Shown here: in pieces, positions 34,531 to 42,109 of the stretch
Layout of the letters: the number at the start of each line of letters is the position of its first letter
Position numbering within the stretch: the first letter of the stretch is position 1
NCBI GenBank assembly: GCA_050261915.1
Contig: JBLNDT010000059.1
Location: 1 to 62,835 of the forward strand
DNA: 62,835 bases
Source of the DNA: UBA699 sp050261915
GTDB lineage: Bacteria > Bacillota > Clostridia > Clostridiales > Clostridiaceae
Direction: 5' to 3'
Notes under the pieces: generated by a model
Seen by the model: only the letters and a program-made list of their open reading frames with translations
Database searches by the model: none
What the model was told of the DNA's origin: nothing
Position numbers and translations under genes: made by a program

Positions 34531-35721
34531 TTAAAATGTTACTCTATCAAGAATACCCTTAAGTTCAGCTATAGCTAAACCATAATTTGTAATTGGAACA
34601 TGCTGTTCAGATGCCCTTATAAGTCTTGTTAAAAGCTGCTTTCTGTTAAACATACATGCACCACAGTGGAAAATAAGCTTGTACGGAGATAAATCCTCAG
34701 GGAAATCAACTCCAGCTACCACCTTTATATCAAGCTCTCCTCCAGCCATTTCGGTTAGCCAGTTTGGAAGTTTTTCTCTTCCAATATCATTTTTAAGAGC
34801 ATGGTGGGTACAAGATTCTGCAATAAGTATTTTGTCACCTGGTTTTAAATTTCTTATAGCTTTTGCTCCATTTACAAGTATATCCAGATCCCCTTTAAAA
34901 CCTGCCATAAGTATGGAGAAGGAAGTTAAAGGAACATCCTTAGGTATTATACAGTCTACCTTCTGAAAAACCTGGGAATCAGTGATAACCAGATCAGGTT
35001 TTCTATTAAGTGCACTAAGCATATCTTCAAGTTCTGTATCCTTTACAGTAAGTACCATGGTGTCATGATCAAGGAGGTCCCTTATAACCTGAACCTGTGG
35101 GAGTATAAGTCTTCCCTTAGGCGCCTGGATATCCTGTGGTGCAACTAAAATTACAAGATCCTTTGGTTTAACTAAATTTCCAACTATAGTTTCCTTTTCG
35201 AAATCTATAGGGGAATTAGTTTGGATAACTTCTTTTAGCTTTCCAATATTAGTTTTATCCTTTGCGCTTACTCTTACAAATGGAATATCAAAAGCCTTTT
35301 CAATCTCTAGATTTTGTTTGTCATTTGAATTAGAAGTATCAATTTTATTTATTACCCCTATAACAGGAATCTTTCGTTCAACCAATTCATTATACCATTC
35401 TTTTTCAAGCGAAAAATCGTAACTTTCAGGAGTGAATAAAAGAATGGCAAGGTCAGTTTTATCCATAACTTCCTTAGTTTTTTTAATTCTAAGTTCTCCG
35501 ATTTCTCCAGTATCATCTAGTCCTGCTGTGTCAATTATGACTACAGGGCCTATTGGAAGAAGTTCCATGGTTTTATAAACTGGATCTGTGGTAGTTCCAG
35601 CCAGGTTTGAAACTAACGCGATTTCCTGTCCTGTTATTGCATTAATTAAACTTGATTTTCCAGCATTACGTCTTCCGAATATAGCAATGTGGAGCCTGTT
35701 GGCTCTTGGTGTATCCTGCAT
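34531..35721 (-). CDS. hydF: [FeFe]-hydrogenase H-cluster maturation GTPase
   Basis: The protein has 396 residues from the ATG at 35721 with GAGGGG upstream, giving the usual start with TPRANRLHIAIFGRRNAGKS; the P-loop is G16-S23. Switch regions AGTTTDPVYKTME and DTAGLDD are present. The C-terminal cluster-binding part has ESCTHH and FHCGACMFNRKQ. HydF is the scaffold and carrier that delivers the di-iron subcluster to HydA. HydE and HydG are not in the window. It lies 17 bases after a TM1266-type gene. Confidence 0.95.
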   Translation of the reverse strand: MQDTPRANRLHIAIFGRRNAGKSSLINAITGQEIALVSNLAGTTTDPVYKTMELLPIGPVVIIDTAGLDDTGEIGELRIKKTKEVMDKTDLAILLFTPESYDFSLEKEWYNELVERKIPVIGVINKIDTSNSNDKQNLEIEKAFDIPFVRVSAKDKTNIGKLKEVIQTNSPIDFEKETIVGNLVKPKDLVILVAPQDIQAPKGRLILPQVQVIRDLLDHDTMVLTVKDTELEDMLSALNRKPDLVITDSQVFQKVDCIIPKDVPLTSFSILMAGFKGDLDILVNGAKAIRNLKPGDKILIAESCTHHALKNDIGREKLPNWLTEMAGGELDIKVVAGVDFPEDLSPYKLIFHCGACMFNRKQLLTRLIRASEQHVPITNYGLAIAELKGILDRVTF

Positions 35722-35738
35722 AAAATCCCCTCGTTTCA

Positions 35739-35984
35739 CTATTTTTTTGTTATTGCCGATTTAACATTGATTCCAGGGAGTTTTCCAAGTTTCCCGGTCA
35801 TGGCGCTTATATCATCTGAAGTACCATCAACAATCAGGGAAATAACGGACATATCCCTTTCTCTATAAGGTATTCCCATCCTTCCGACTATAAGATGAGA
35901 AAAATCGTGAAGTATACTGTTCACCTTTTCTGTGCTATCATAGTTATCTACTACTATACCAACTACTCCAACTCGCTTTTCCAT
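35739..35984 (-). CDS. TM1266-family iron-only hydrogenase system regulator
   Basis: The protein has 81 residues from the ATG at 35984 with GGAGG six bases upstream. It has a ferredoxin-like/ACT-type fold pattern: KRVGVVGIVVDNYD, then VGRMGIPYRERDMSVISLIVDG and PGINVKSAITKK. The family is called iron-only hydrogenase system putative regulator and regularly accompanies hydF; its action is not established. An upstream in-frame ATG at 36035 has an even stronger ribosome site but leads through a GC-rich hairpin, so a 98-residue form is possible. Confidence 0.82.
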   Translation of the reverse strand: MEKRVGVVGIVVDNYDSTEKVNSILHDFSHLIVGRMGIPYRERDMSVISLIVDGTSDDISAMTGKLGKLPGINVKSAITKK

Positions 35985-35994
35985 ATAACCTCCA

Positions 35995-36048
35995 AAAAAT
36001 AAACCCCTCCGGCAGGCCGGAAGGGCAAAATTCATTTCCTCCTCCTTT
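35995..36048 (-). promoter_or_regulatory. Leader ORF with embedded hairpin before the TM1266-hydF genes
   Basis: On the minus strand AAAGGAGGAGG (36048-36038) is followed by ATG at 36035, in frame with the TM1266-type protein. Within this frame CCCTTCCGG (36025-36017) pairs with CCGGAGGGG (36012-36004) around a CCTG loop, and GTTTATTTTTT follows, just before the second GGAGG and ATG. The hairpin looks like an intrinsic terminator placed under a translated leader, which would suit attenuation. It might instead be only the terminator of asnS, whose stop is 138 bases upstream. Confidence 0.45.
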
Positions 36049-36163
36049 TGCTCAGAATTTTCTTTGCAATCAGATAAACAGTAAATATCCAAGTAGTCAG
36101 TAATACCAACTATTCAGATTTAAGTTAATTATATAACAAAATTATTGAATTTGAAAGCAGAAA

Positions 36164-37555
36164 TTAGAATTCTGCATATCCTGTCGTTCTTGGGAAAGGT
36201 ATAACGTCTCTTATATTTGAAACCCCTGTTAAGTACATGATTATTCTTTCAAAACCAAGACCAAAGCCTGAGTGTTTTGTTGTTCCATACTTTCTAAGTT
36301 CAAGGTACCACCAGTAATCTTCTTTATTAAGACCAAATTCCTTGATTTTAGCTTCAAGTACATCAAGTCTTTCTTCTCTCTGGCTTCCCCCTATTATTTC
36401 TCCAACTCCAGGTACAAGAAGGTCTGCACAAGCTACAGTCTTGTTGTCATCATTAAGTCTCATATAAAAGGCTTTTATTTCCTTTGGATAGTCTGTAACA
36501 AATAAAGGTTTCTTAAATACCTGCTCTGTTAAATATCTTTCATGTTCTGTCTGAAGGTCAATTCCCCATTCAACAGGGTATTGGAATTCAGCTCCACATT
36601 TTTTAAGTATATCAACGGCTTCAGTATATGATATTCTTCCAAAATCTGAAGAAACAATATTGTCTAATCTTTCTAATAGAGAGGTGTCAACAAAGGAGTT
36701 GAAGAACTCCATTTCTTCAGGGGCATTTTCTAACACGTAGTTGATGATAAACTTAACCATATCTTCTGCAAGTCTAAGATAATCATCAAGCTCTGCAAAA
36801 GCTATTTCAGGCTCAATCATCCAGAACTCAGCAGCATGTCTTGCAGTATTTGAATTTTCTGCTCTAAAAGTTGGTCCAAAGGTATAAACATTTCTAAATG
36901 CCTGACAGAAGGTTTCAACGTTAAGCTGACCGCTTACTGTTAAATTTGTTTCCTTACCAAAGAAGTCCTTTGAATAATCAATACTTCCATCTTCATTTTT
37001 TGGTATATTATTTAGATCCAAAGTTGTAATTCTAAACATTTCACCAGCACCTTCACAGTCACTGCCTGTGATTATTGGAGTGTGAGTGTAAACAAAATCA
37101 CGTTCCTGGAAAAACTTATGTACTGCATAAGCTGCTATTGAACGAACTCTGAATACAGCTGAATATAAATTTGTTCTAGGTCTTAAATGAGATTTTGTTC
37201 TCAAAAATTCAATAGAATGACGTTTCTTTTGAAGCGGGTAATCGTTGTCTGATTCTCCTGCAATTTCAATTTTTGATGCTTTTATTTCAAAGGGCTGCTT
37301 TGCACCAGGAGTAAGCTCCAATATTCCTGTTACTATTATTGAAGAACTAACTGCAAGCTTAGATATTTCTTTAAAGTTATCAAGTTTATCTTCAAATACA
37401 ACCTGAATGCTTTTAAAGAAGGTTCCGTCATTTACTTCAATAAAGCCAAAAGCATTAGAAGCTCTTACGGTTCTTACCCATCCTGAAACAGTAATTTCCT
37501 TTCCGGCAAACTGGTCTGTTTCCCTATAGATTTTTCTGATAAGTGTGTTTTCCAT
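36164..37555 (-). CDS. asnS: Asparaginyl-tRNA synthetase
   Basis: The protein has 463 residues from the ATG at 37555 with GGGGG upstream; the open frame extends further but without a site. An OB-fold anticodon-binding domain (about 15-110, TVSGWVRTVRAS) is followed by the class II catalytic core with FRAENSNTARHAAEFWMIEPE and the motif 3 GFGLGFERIIMYLTG. It charges tRNA-Asn. It follows topB by 36 bases, and no T-box leader fits in that gap. Confidence 0.96.
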   Translation of the reverse strand: MENTLIRKIYRETDQFAGKEITVSGWVRTVRASNAFGFIEVNDGTFFKSIQVVFEDKLDNFKEISKLAVSSSIIVTGILELTPGAKQPFEIKASKIEIAGESDNDYPLQKKRHSIEFLRTKSHLRPRTNLYSAVFRVRSIAAYAVHKFFQERDFVYTHTPIITGSDCEGAGEMFRITTLDLNNIPKNEDGSIDYSKDFFGKETNLTVSGQLNVETFCQAFRNVYTFGPTFRAENSNTARHAAEFWMIEPEIAFAELDDYLRLAEDMVKFIINYVLENAPEEMEFFNSFVDTSLLERLDNIVSSDFGRISYTEAVDILKKCGAEFQYPVEWGIDLQTEHERYLTEQVFKKPLFVTDYPKEIKAFYMRLNDDNKTVACADLLVPGVGEIIGGSQREERLDVLEAKIKEFGLNKEDYWWYLELRKYGTTKHSGFGLGFERIIMYLTGVSNIRDVIPFPRTTGYAEF

Positions 37556-37591
37556 AATTATTCCCCCTAATATAACGTTTATATTCATACA

Positions 37592-39769
37592 TTAAAATTT
37601 TAACTTTGATAAGGCATCTGCCAAGGCTGAATTTACTGGAGCATTATTTTCTTTTTTCTGTTCCTTTAAATATTTTGCCACATCTTTCTTTGTGAGATTT
37701 GAGGCATCCTTTTTCTTTCTTTCATTAAAAGAAGACAGTTTTTCCCTATATCCGCACTTACATACAAATACTTTACCTTCTCCTTCTCCATGCATTTCCA
37801 TTTTTTTATGACACTCAGGACACCTAGCATTGGTAACCTTGGAAATGCTTTTTCTGTGACCGCATTCTCTGTCCTGGCAAACAAGCATTTTTCCATGCTT
37901 CCCATTCACCTCAAGCATATACTTACCGCATTCAGGGCACTTTGTTCTAGTAAGATTGTCATGTTTGAACTTATCATTACTTTGTTTAATATCCATTACC
38001 ACGGAATCAGCATACTTTTTCATTTCATTAATGAAAACATTCTTATTTAATGAACCCTTTGAAATAAGATTGAGCTTTTGTTCCCACTCTGCTGTAAGCA
38101 AAGGAGATTTAAGTTCCTCAGGTACTAGGTCAAGAAGCTGTTTCCCCTTTGAGGTAATAAATATATCCTTGCCTTTCTTTTCAATTAAAAAGCTGTTAAA
38201 CAGTTTTTCAATTATATCTGCTCTAGTAGCTACTGTGCCTATGCCGTGAGCTTCCACCATTGTTTTTATAAGCTCCTTTGAAGCAGTACTCATGTATTTA
38301 ACCGGGTTTTCCATAGCTGACAGTAAAGTTCCTTCATTGTATGGAGCTGAAGGCTTTGTTTCACCCTGGGTTTCAACAATAGCGGATACTTCAATTATAT
38401 CACCTATATTTAAGCTTGGAAGATTCTGTGATGAATTTGTATCATCATCATCTTCAAAATTGTCATATAATTCCTTAAATCCTGGAACTAATACTCGTTT
38501 ACCCTTTGCTGTAAAAATTTCACTCCCTATTTTAACGGTAATTGTAGTTTGCTCATACTCAAAAGGAGGAAGAAGCACAGATAAAAATCTCTTAACCACA
38601 AGATTGTATATTTTACTTTCCTTATCACTGAAGGAATTTATACTTGGCATCTGTTCGGTTGGTATTATTGCATGATGATCTGAAACCTTGCTATTATCTA
38701 CAAAGGATTTATTTGCCTTTATAGGGTTTCTTAATATTTTCATGCAGAATTTTGAAAACTGACCCGAAGCACAAACCTTAACTCTGTCCCCTAGGGTATC
38801 TACAATATCACTAGAAATATACCTTGAGTCAGTTCTTGGATATGTTAATACCTTATGGTGTTCATAAAGGCTCTGCATTAAGGACAAGGTTTCCTTAGCT
38901 GAATAGCAGTAATATTTATTTGCATCCCTTTGTAGTTCTGTTAAATCATAAAGCAAAGGGGCATAAGTCTTTTTGTTTGTTTTATCAATTTCTATTATTT
39001 CACAGGGTTTATTTTTTATACTTTTAAGAATATCGTCTCTGTAATCCTTGTTAAAGGTTTTTGTGTCCTTAGTTTTGCTGTCCTGCCAGGTGAATTTAAC
39101 ACCCTGTGCATTTACATTAATACCGTAATACTTTTTAGGGAGGAAGTTTTTAATTTCATCTTCACGGTTTGCAATCATTGCAAGAGTTGGAGTCTGTACT
39201 CTGCCGCAGGAAAGCTGAGCGTTATATTTGCAGGTAAGTGCTCTGGTGGCATTTATGCCAACAATCCAGTCAGCTTCTGCTCTTGCCACAGCAGAATGAT
39301 AAAGATTTTCGTAGGCCTTTCCGTCTTTTAAAGCTTTAAAGCCTTCATTTATTGCTTTGTCTGTTACCGAAGATATCCAAAGTCTTTTTAGCGGTTTTTT
39401 AACACCAGCCTTTTGAATAATCCATCTTGCAACCAGTTCTCCTTCGCGACCTGCGTCTGTGGCGATAACAATTTCATTTATATCGTTTCTAAACATAAGG
39501 TCTTTTACTGTACTATACTGCTTCCCTGTCTGTTTAATAACTATTATTTTAAGATAATCAGGAAGCATGGGAAGGTCTTCTATATTCCATGCTTTATATT
39601 TTTCATCATAGGCTTCCGGGTCTGCCAGGGTAACTAAATGGCCTAGTGCCCAGGTAACCACGTATTTATCTCCCTCAAGGTATCCATTGCCCTTTTTACA
39701 GCAATGAAGCACTCTGGCTAAATCTCTTCCAACAGAAGGTTTTTCAGCCAGTACAAGTATTTTGCTCAT
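37592..39769 (-). CDS. topB: DNA topoisomerase III
   Basis: The protein has 725 residues: a Toprim domain at the N-terminus (ILVLAEKPSVGRDLARVL, then EIVIATDAGREGELVAR), the type IA core with the catalytic tyrosine in LTYPRTDSRYIS, and two C-terminal zinc ribbons (CPECGKYM...CQDRECGH and CPECHKKM...CKCGY). It relaxes and decatenates DNA by cutting one strand. AGAGGAATG precedes the ATG. Confidence 0.95.
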   Translation of the reverse strand: MSKILVLAEKPSVGRDLARVLHCCKKGNGYLEGDKYVVTWALGHLVTLADPEAYDEKYKAWNIEDLPMLPDYLKIIVIKQTGKQYSTVKDLMFRNDINEIVIATDAGREGELVARWIIQKAGVKKPLKRLWISSVTDKAINEGFKALKDGKAYENLYHSAVARAEADWIVGINATRALTCKYNAQLSCGRVQTPTLAMIANREDEIKNFLPKKYYGINVNAQGVKFTWQDSKTKDTKTFNKDYRDDILKSIKNKPCEIIEIDKTNKKTYAPLLYDLTELQRDANKYYCYSAKETLSLMQSLYEHHKVLTYPRTDSRYISSDIVDTLGDRVKVCASGQFSKFCMKILRNPIKANKSFVDNSKVSDHHAIIPTEQMPSINSFSDKESKIYNLVVKRFLSVLLPPFEYEQTTITVKIGSEIFTAKGKRVLVPGFKELYDNFEDDDDTNSSQNLPSLNIGDIIEVSAIVETQGETKPSAPYNEGTLLSAMENPVKYMSTASKELIKTMVEAHGIGTVATRADIIEKLFNSFLIEKKGKDIFITSKGKQLLDLVPEELKSPLLTAEWEQKLNLISKGSLNKNVFINEMKKYADSVVMDIKQSNDKFKHDNLTRTKCPECGKYMLEVNGKHGKMLVCQDRECGHRKSISKVTNARCPECHKKMEMHGEGEGKVFVCKCGYREKLSSFNERKKKDASNLTKKDVAKYLKEQKKENNAPVNSALADALSKLKF

Positions 39770-39857
39770 AAAAACATTCCTCTCAACTAATAATAGGAAA
39801 TTATTTCTTTCCTCAATAATAATATACTAAAGACTAGTAGATATCAAATGTTTTGAC

Positions 39858-40349
39858 TTATTTGTTAACCATTTTTATCTTTAATCGTTTGTATTCCAAT
39901 AGGATTATAATCATTATAGTTATATCTATTATAATCAGTATTAGCATCAATATAGAGTGGCTGTAGAAAAAACCATGGATTTCATAGGCAACAAACAATC
40001 CAAATATAGCTACAGCTGCTGGATAAGCCCATAATTTACGATTTATCAGAAGCCAAATCACTATGAGCTTGGTGGAACCATGCAATAGCATGTATAGACC
40101 TGCTGAATGCTGGGTATTTATGGATAAATTATTGCCAAGTTTAATTAAGTAATTCATTAACATATCCTTTGGGTCTTCGCTAAGTTCGGCAAAGGCAGCC
40201 AGCCAAATAAGATTGTTTAACATATCGTGGCTAAGAATAAGCATGAGAAAACCTGCAATAAACTCTATAACTGCATTTAATGCTTTAATGGCTAACCCAC
40301 CATAAAAACTGATTGTTAAGGCCGTTTCTTTATTCAGTAATTTCTTCAT
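39858..40349 (-). CDS. DUF2127 membrane protein
   Basis: The protein has 163 residues with about four hydrophobic helices. The segment LHGSTKLIVIWLLINRKLWAYPAA and the following AYEIHGFFYSHS block are typical of DUF2127. Function is unknown. AAGGAG precedes the ATG. It is divergent from the ferritin-like gene. Confidence 0.78.
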   Translation of the reverse strand: MKKLLNKETALTISFYGGLAIKALNAVIEFIAGFLMLILSHDMLNNLIWLAAFAELSEDPKDMLMNYLIKLGNNLSINTQHSAGLYMLLHGSTKLIVIWLLINRKLWAYPAAVAIFGLFVAYEIHGFFYSHSILMLILIIIDITIMIIILLEYKRLKIKMVNK

Positions 40350-40450
40350 ACATACTCCTTTTTAACAATAAATAATTGCTATGGGCAGAACCCGTATATT
40401 TAATTAGTTTAAATCATAAAATATTATGTATTTATTTTGTGGAGGGAAAC

Positions 40451-40984
40451 ATGTCAGAGCATATATCAAAACACGCTGGATATTCAGTTAATTTACCCTA
40501 TCCCGAACCCATGATAGAAATGGAAAACATACAATATGCAAATATTCTTTTAGCCGATTATGCTGGAGCAGTTAGTGAGTTCACTGCTGTAAGTCTATAT
40601 GTATATCAGCATTTTGTCAGTGAAGGACAATACAAAGATTATGCACAGCTTATCGGTGGAATTGCCAGAGTGGAAATGAAACACCTTGAGCTCTTAGGGG
40701 AGACAATTAAGCTGGAAGGTATTAAACCAATGTTCATTAATAGAGCCTGCCCCCCTGGAAGGCCATGGACTCCATTATATGTTAATTATACAACCTCTAT
40801 AAAAGAAATGATATTGGAGGATATTCAATCAGAACATAAGGCTATAAAAAACTACAGGTATCACTTAACTTTAATACAGGACAAATATATTAAAAAATTA
40901 CTTGAAAGAATTATTCTTGATGAAGAGTATCATATTAAATTGTTTGAAAAGGAAATTAAAAAGTACGGCATAAGATACTATTAA
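40451..40984 (+). CDS. Ferritin-like protein
   Basis: The protein has 177 residues from the ATG at 40451 (GGAGGGAAAC upstream); the open frame to the left has no ribosome site. Four helices carry carboxylate and histidine ligands of a di-iron centre: E in AGAVSEFTAVS, ExxH in RVEMKHLELL, E in EDIQSEHKAIKNY, and DEEYHIKLF. It could oxidise or store iron, or be a catalase-like or rubrerythrin-like enzyme; no rubredoxin domain is present. It has its own terminator. Confidence 0.8.
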   Translation: MSEHISKHAGYSVNLPYPEPMIEMENIQYANILLADYAGAVSEFTAVSLYVYQHFVSEGQYKDYAQLIGGIARVEMKHLELLGETIKLEGIKPMFINRACPPGRPWTPLYVNYTTSIKEMILEDIQSEHKAIKNYRYHLTLIQDKYIKKLLERIILDEEYHIKLFEKEIKKYGIRYY

Positions 40985-40994
40985 AGAATAATGA

Positions 40995-41022
40995 GCCAGA
41001 AGCATGCTGCTTCTGGCATTTT
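40995..41022 (+). terminator. Terminator of the ferritin-like gene
   Basis: GCCAGAAGC-ATGCT-GCTTCTGGC forms a nine-base stem, followed by ATTTTAAT. Confidence 0.85.
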
Positions 41023-41029
41023 AATATTA

Positions 41030-41749
41030 TTAAGGTTTAAATGCATCAATAAAATCACTTTCTATTTCATCCATGCTGTCATAGGGTACTTCTATGCCAA
41101 GCAGTCTTTTAAGTAAAACGTTTTGTTCGTTACTAACTCCCAGTTCATCATACCAGGGCAGCTTTCTTCCATTGTTATCAGATTCGAAGTTTGAATAGAG
41201 TAAATACAGCAAAAAATCACCAAGATAAGAGTAATCCAGGTTAAATGGATACATGGTATCATCTGCAAACCTTGCCAAACCAAAATCAATCAGGTAAACA
41301 TCATCATTATCCAAAATTACATTGGATATCCTGATATCCCTGTGCACCACTCCATTCTTGTGAAGACAGCTGATTATACTAATAAGCTTAATTCCAATGT
41401 TATAAATTTCATCAGAATTGAATTTATAATGATGTTTAAACAACATGTCTTTAACAGTATTTCCTTTTTTAAAGTCCAGTACAAATCCGTAAAATCCTTT
41501 TTCATTTATAACACCTAGAAAATTAGGTATTCTTAAATCCTGAAGCTTGGATAATATCACTGCTTCAAATGGATTTTTGTCACAATTCTTTTTAAAAATA
41601 CCTGGTTTGAATTTCTTGATTATAACCTTTTCACCTTCTAAGGAGTTGGCTGTGAAACATAAACCATATCTGCCTTCACCAATAAATTGGTCAATAGTAT
41701 ATTTTCCAACTTTCAAGCCCGCATATTTTTTCCTTTTAAAGAACTGCAT
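41030..41749 (-). CDS. Eukaryotic-type protein kinase
   Basis: The protein has 239 residues and is a compact kinase domain without membrane segment or sensor domain. Glycine loop IGEGRYGLCF (G24, G26, G29), ATP lysine K45 in VIIKKF, E62 in the C-helix, catalytic loop HRDIRISN (H136, D138, N143) and DFG (155-157) are all present, so it should be active. The usual lysine of HRDxK is arginine here. It is the last gene of the riboswitch-led operon, 12 bases after the His-rich zinc ribbon gene, so a role in metal stress is likely. The target is unknown. Confidence 0.87.
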   Translation of the reverse strand: MQFFKRKKYAGLKVGKYTIDQFIGEGRYGLCFTANSLEGEKVIIKKFKPGIFKKNCDKNPFEAVILSKLQDLRIPNFLGVINEKGFYGFVLDFKKGNTVKDMLFKHHYKFNSDEIYNIGIKLISIISCLHKNGVVHRDIRISNVILDNDDVYLIDFGLARFADDTMYPFNLDYSYLGDFLLYLLYSNFESDNNGRKLPWYDELGVSNEQNVLLKRLLGIEVPYDSMDEIESDFIDAFKP

Positions 41750-41761
41750 AAATTATTTCCT

Positions 41762-42109
41762 TTACACCTTACTTCCACAGTTGTTACAGAACTTTGCACC
41801 AGCAGGCAGCTTCTCCCCGCAGTTAAGGCAAAACGCTGCTCCGGATATTTTTTCCCCGCATTCCAAACAAAATTTTGAGCCTTGAGGTACTATGGATCCG
41901 CATTTGCTGCAGTTTACCCCTTGGATATTTTGAACAGGATGATTGATGGTATTGCTGTAATGCTGGTTTTCATAATAGCCATGGGAATGGCTCCGTGACA
42001 TTACTATATCCATAAGACTCCCCATTAGTCCCTTTCTTTTATAATGTCCGCTGCCTTGATGTCCATTCTGATAGTGTTTTCTTTTTGAAGACATTGAAAA
42101 AAAACTCAT
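41762..42109 (-). CDS. His-rich double zinc ribbon protein
   Basis: The protein has 115 residues. The first 57 hold seven histidines (12, 17, 22, 41, 43, 50, 57) with many Ser, Tyr and Gly. The C-terminal half has four CxxC knuckles (67-70, 81-84, 94-97, 108-111), which make two zinc ribbons. There is no signal peptide. The ATG directly abuts the stop of the P-type ATPase gene. Because the operon is led by a Ni/Co riboswitch, the His-rich part may bind these metals, as an inference. It might sense metal and pass the signal to the kinase encoded next. Confidence 0.8.
   Translation of the reverse strand: MSFFSMSSKRKHYQNGHQGSGHYKRKGLMGSLMDIVMSRSHSHGYYENQHYSNTINHPVQNIQGVNCSKCGSIVPQGSKFCLECGEKISGAAFCLNCGEKLPAGAKFCNNCGSKV

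Noticed and set aside
37555..37591. T-box leader for asnS
   Set aside because: The gap between topB and asnS is 36 bases, too short for a T-box.
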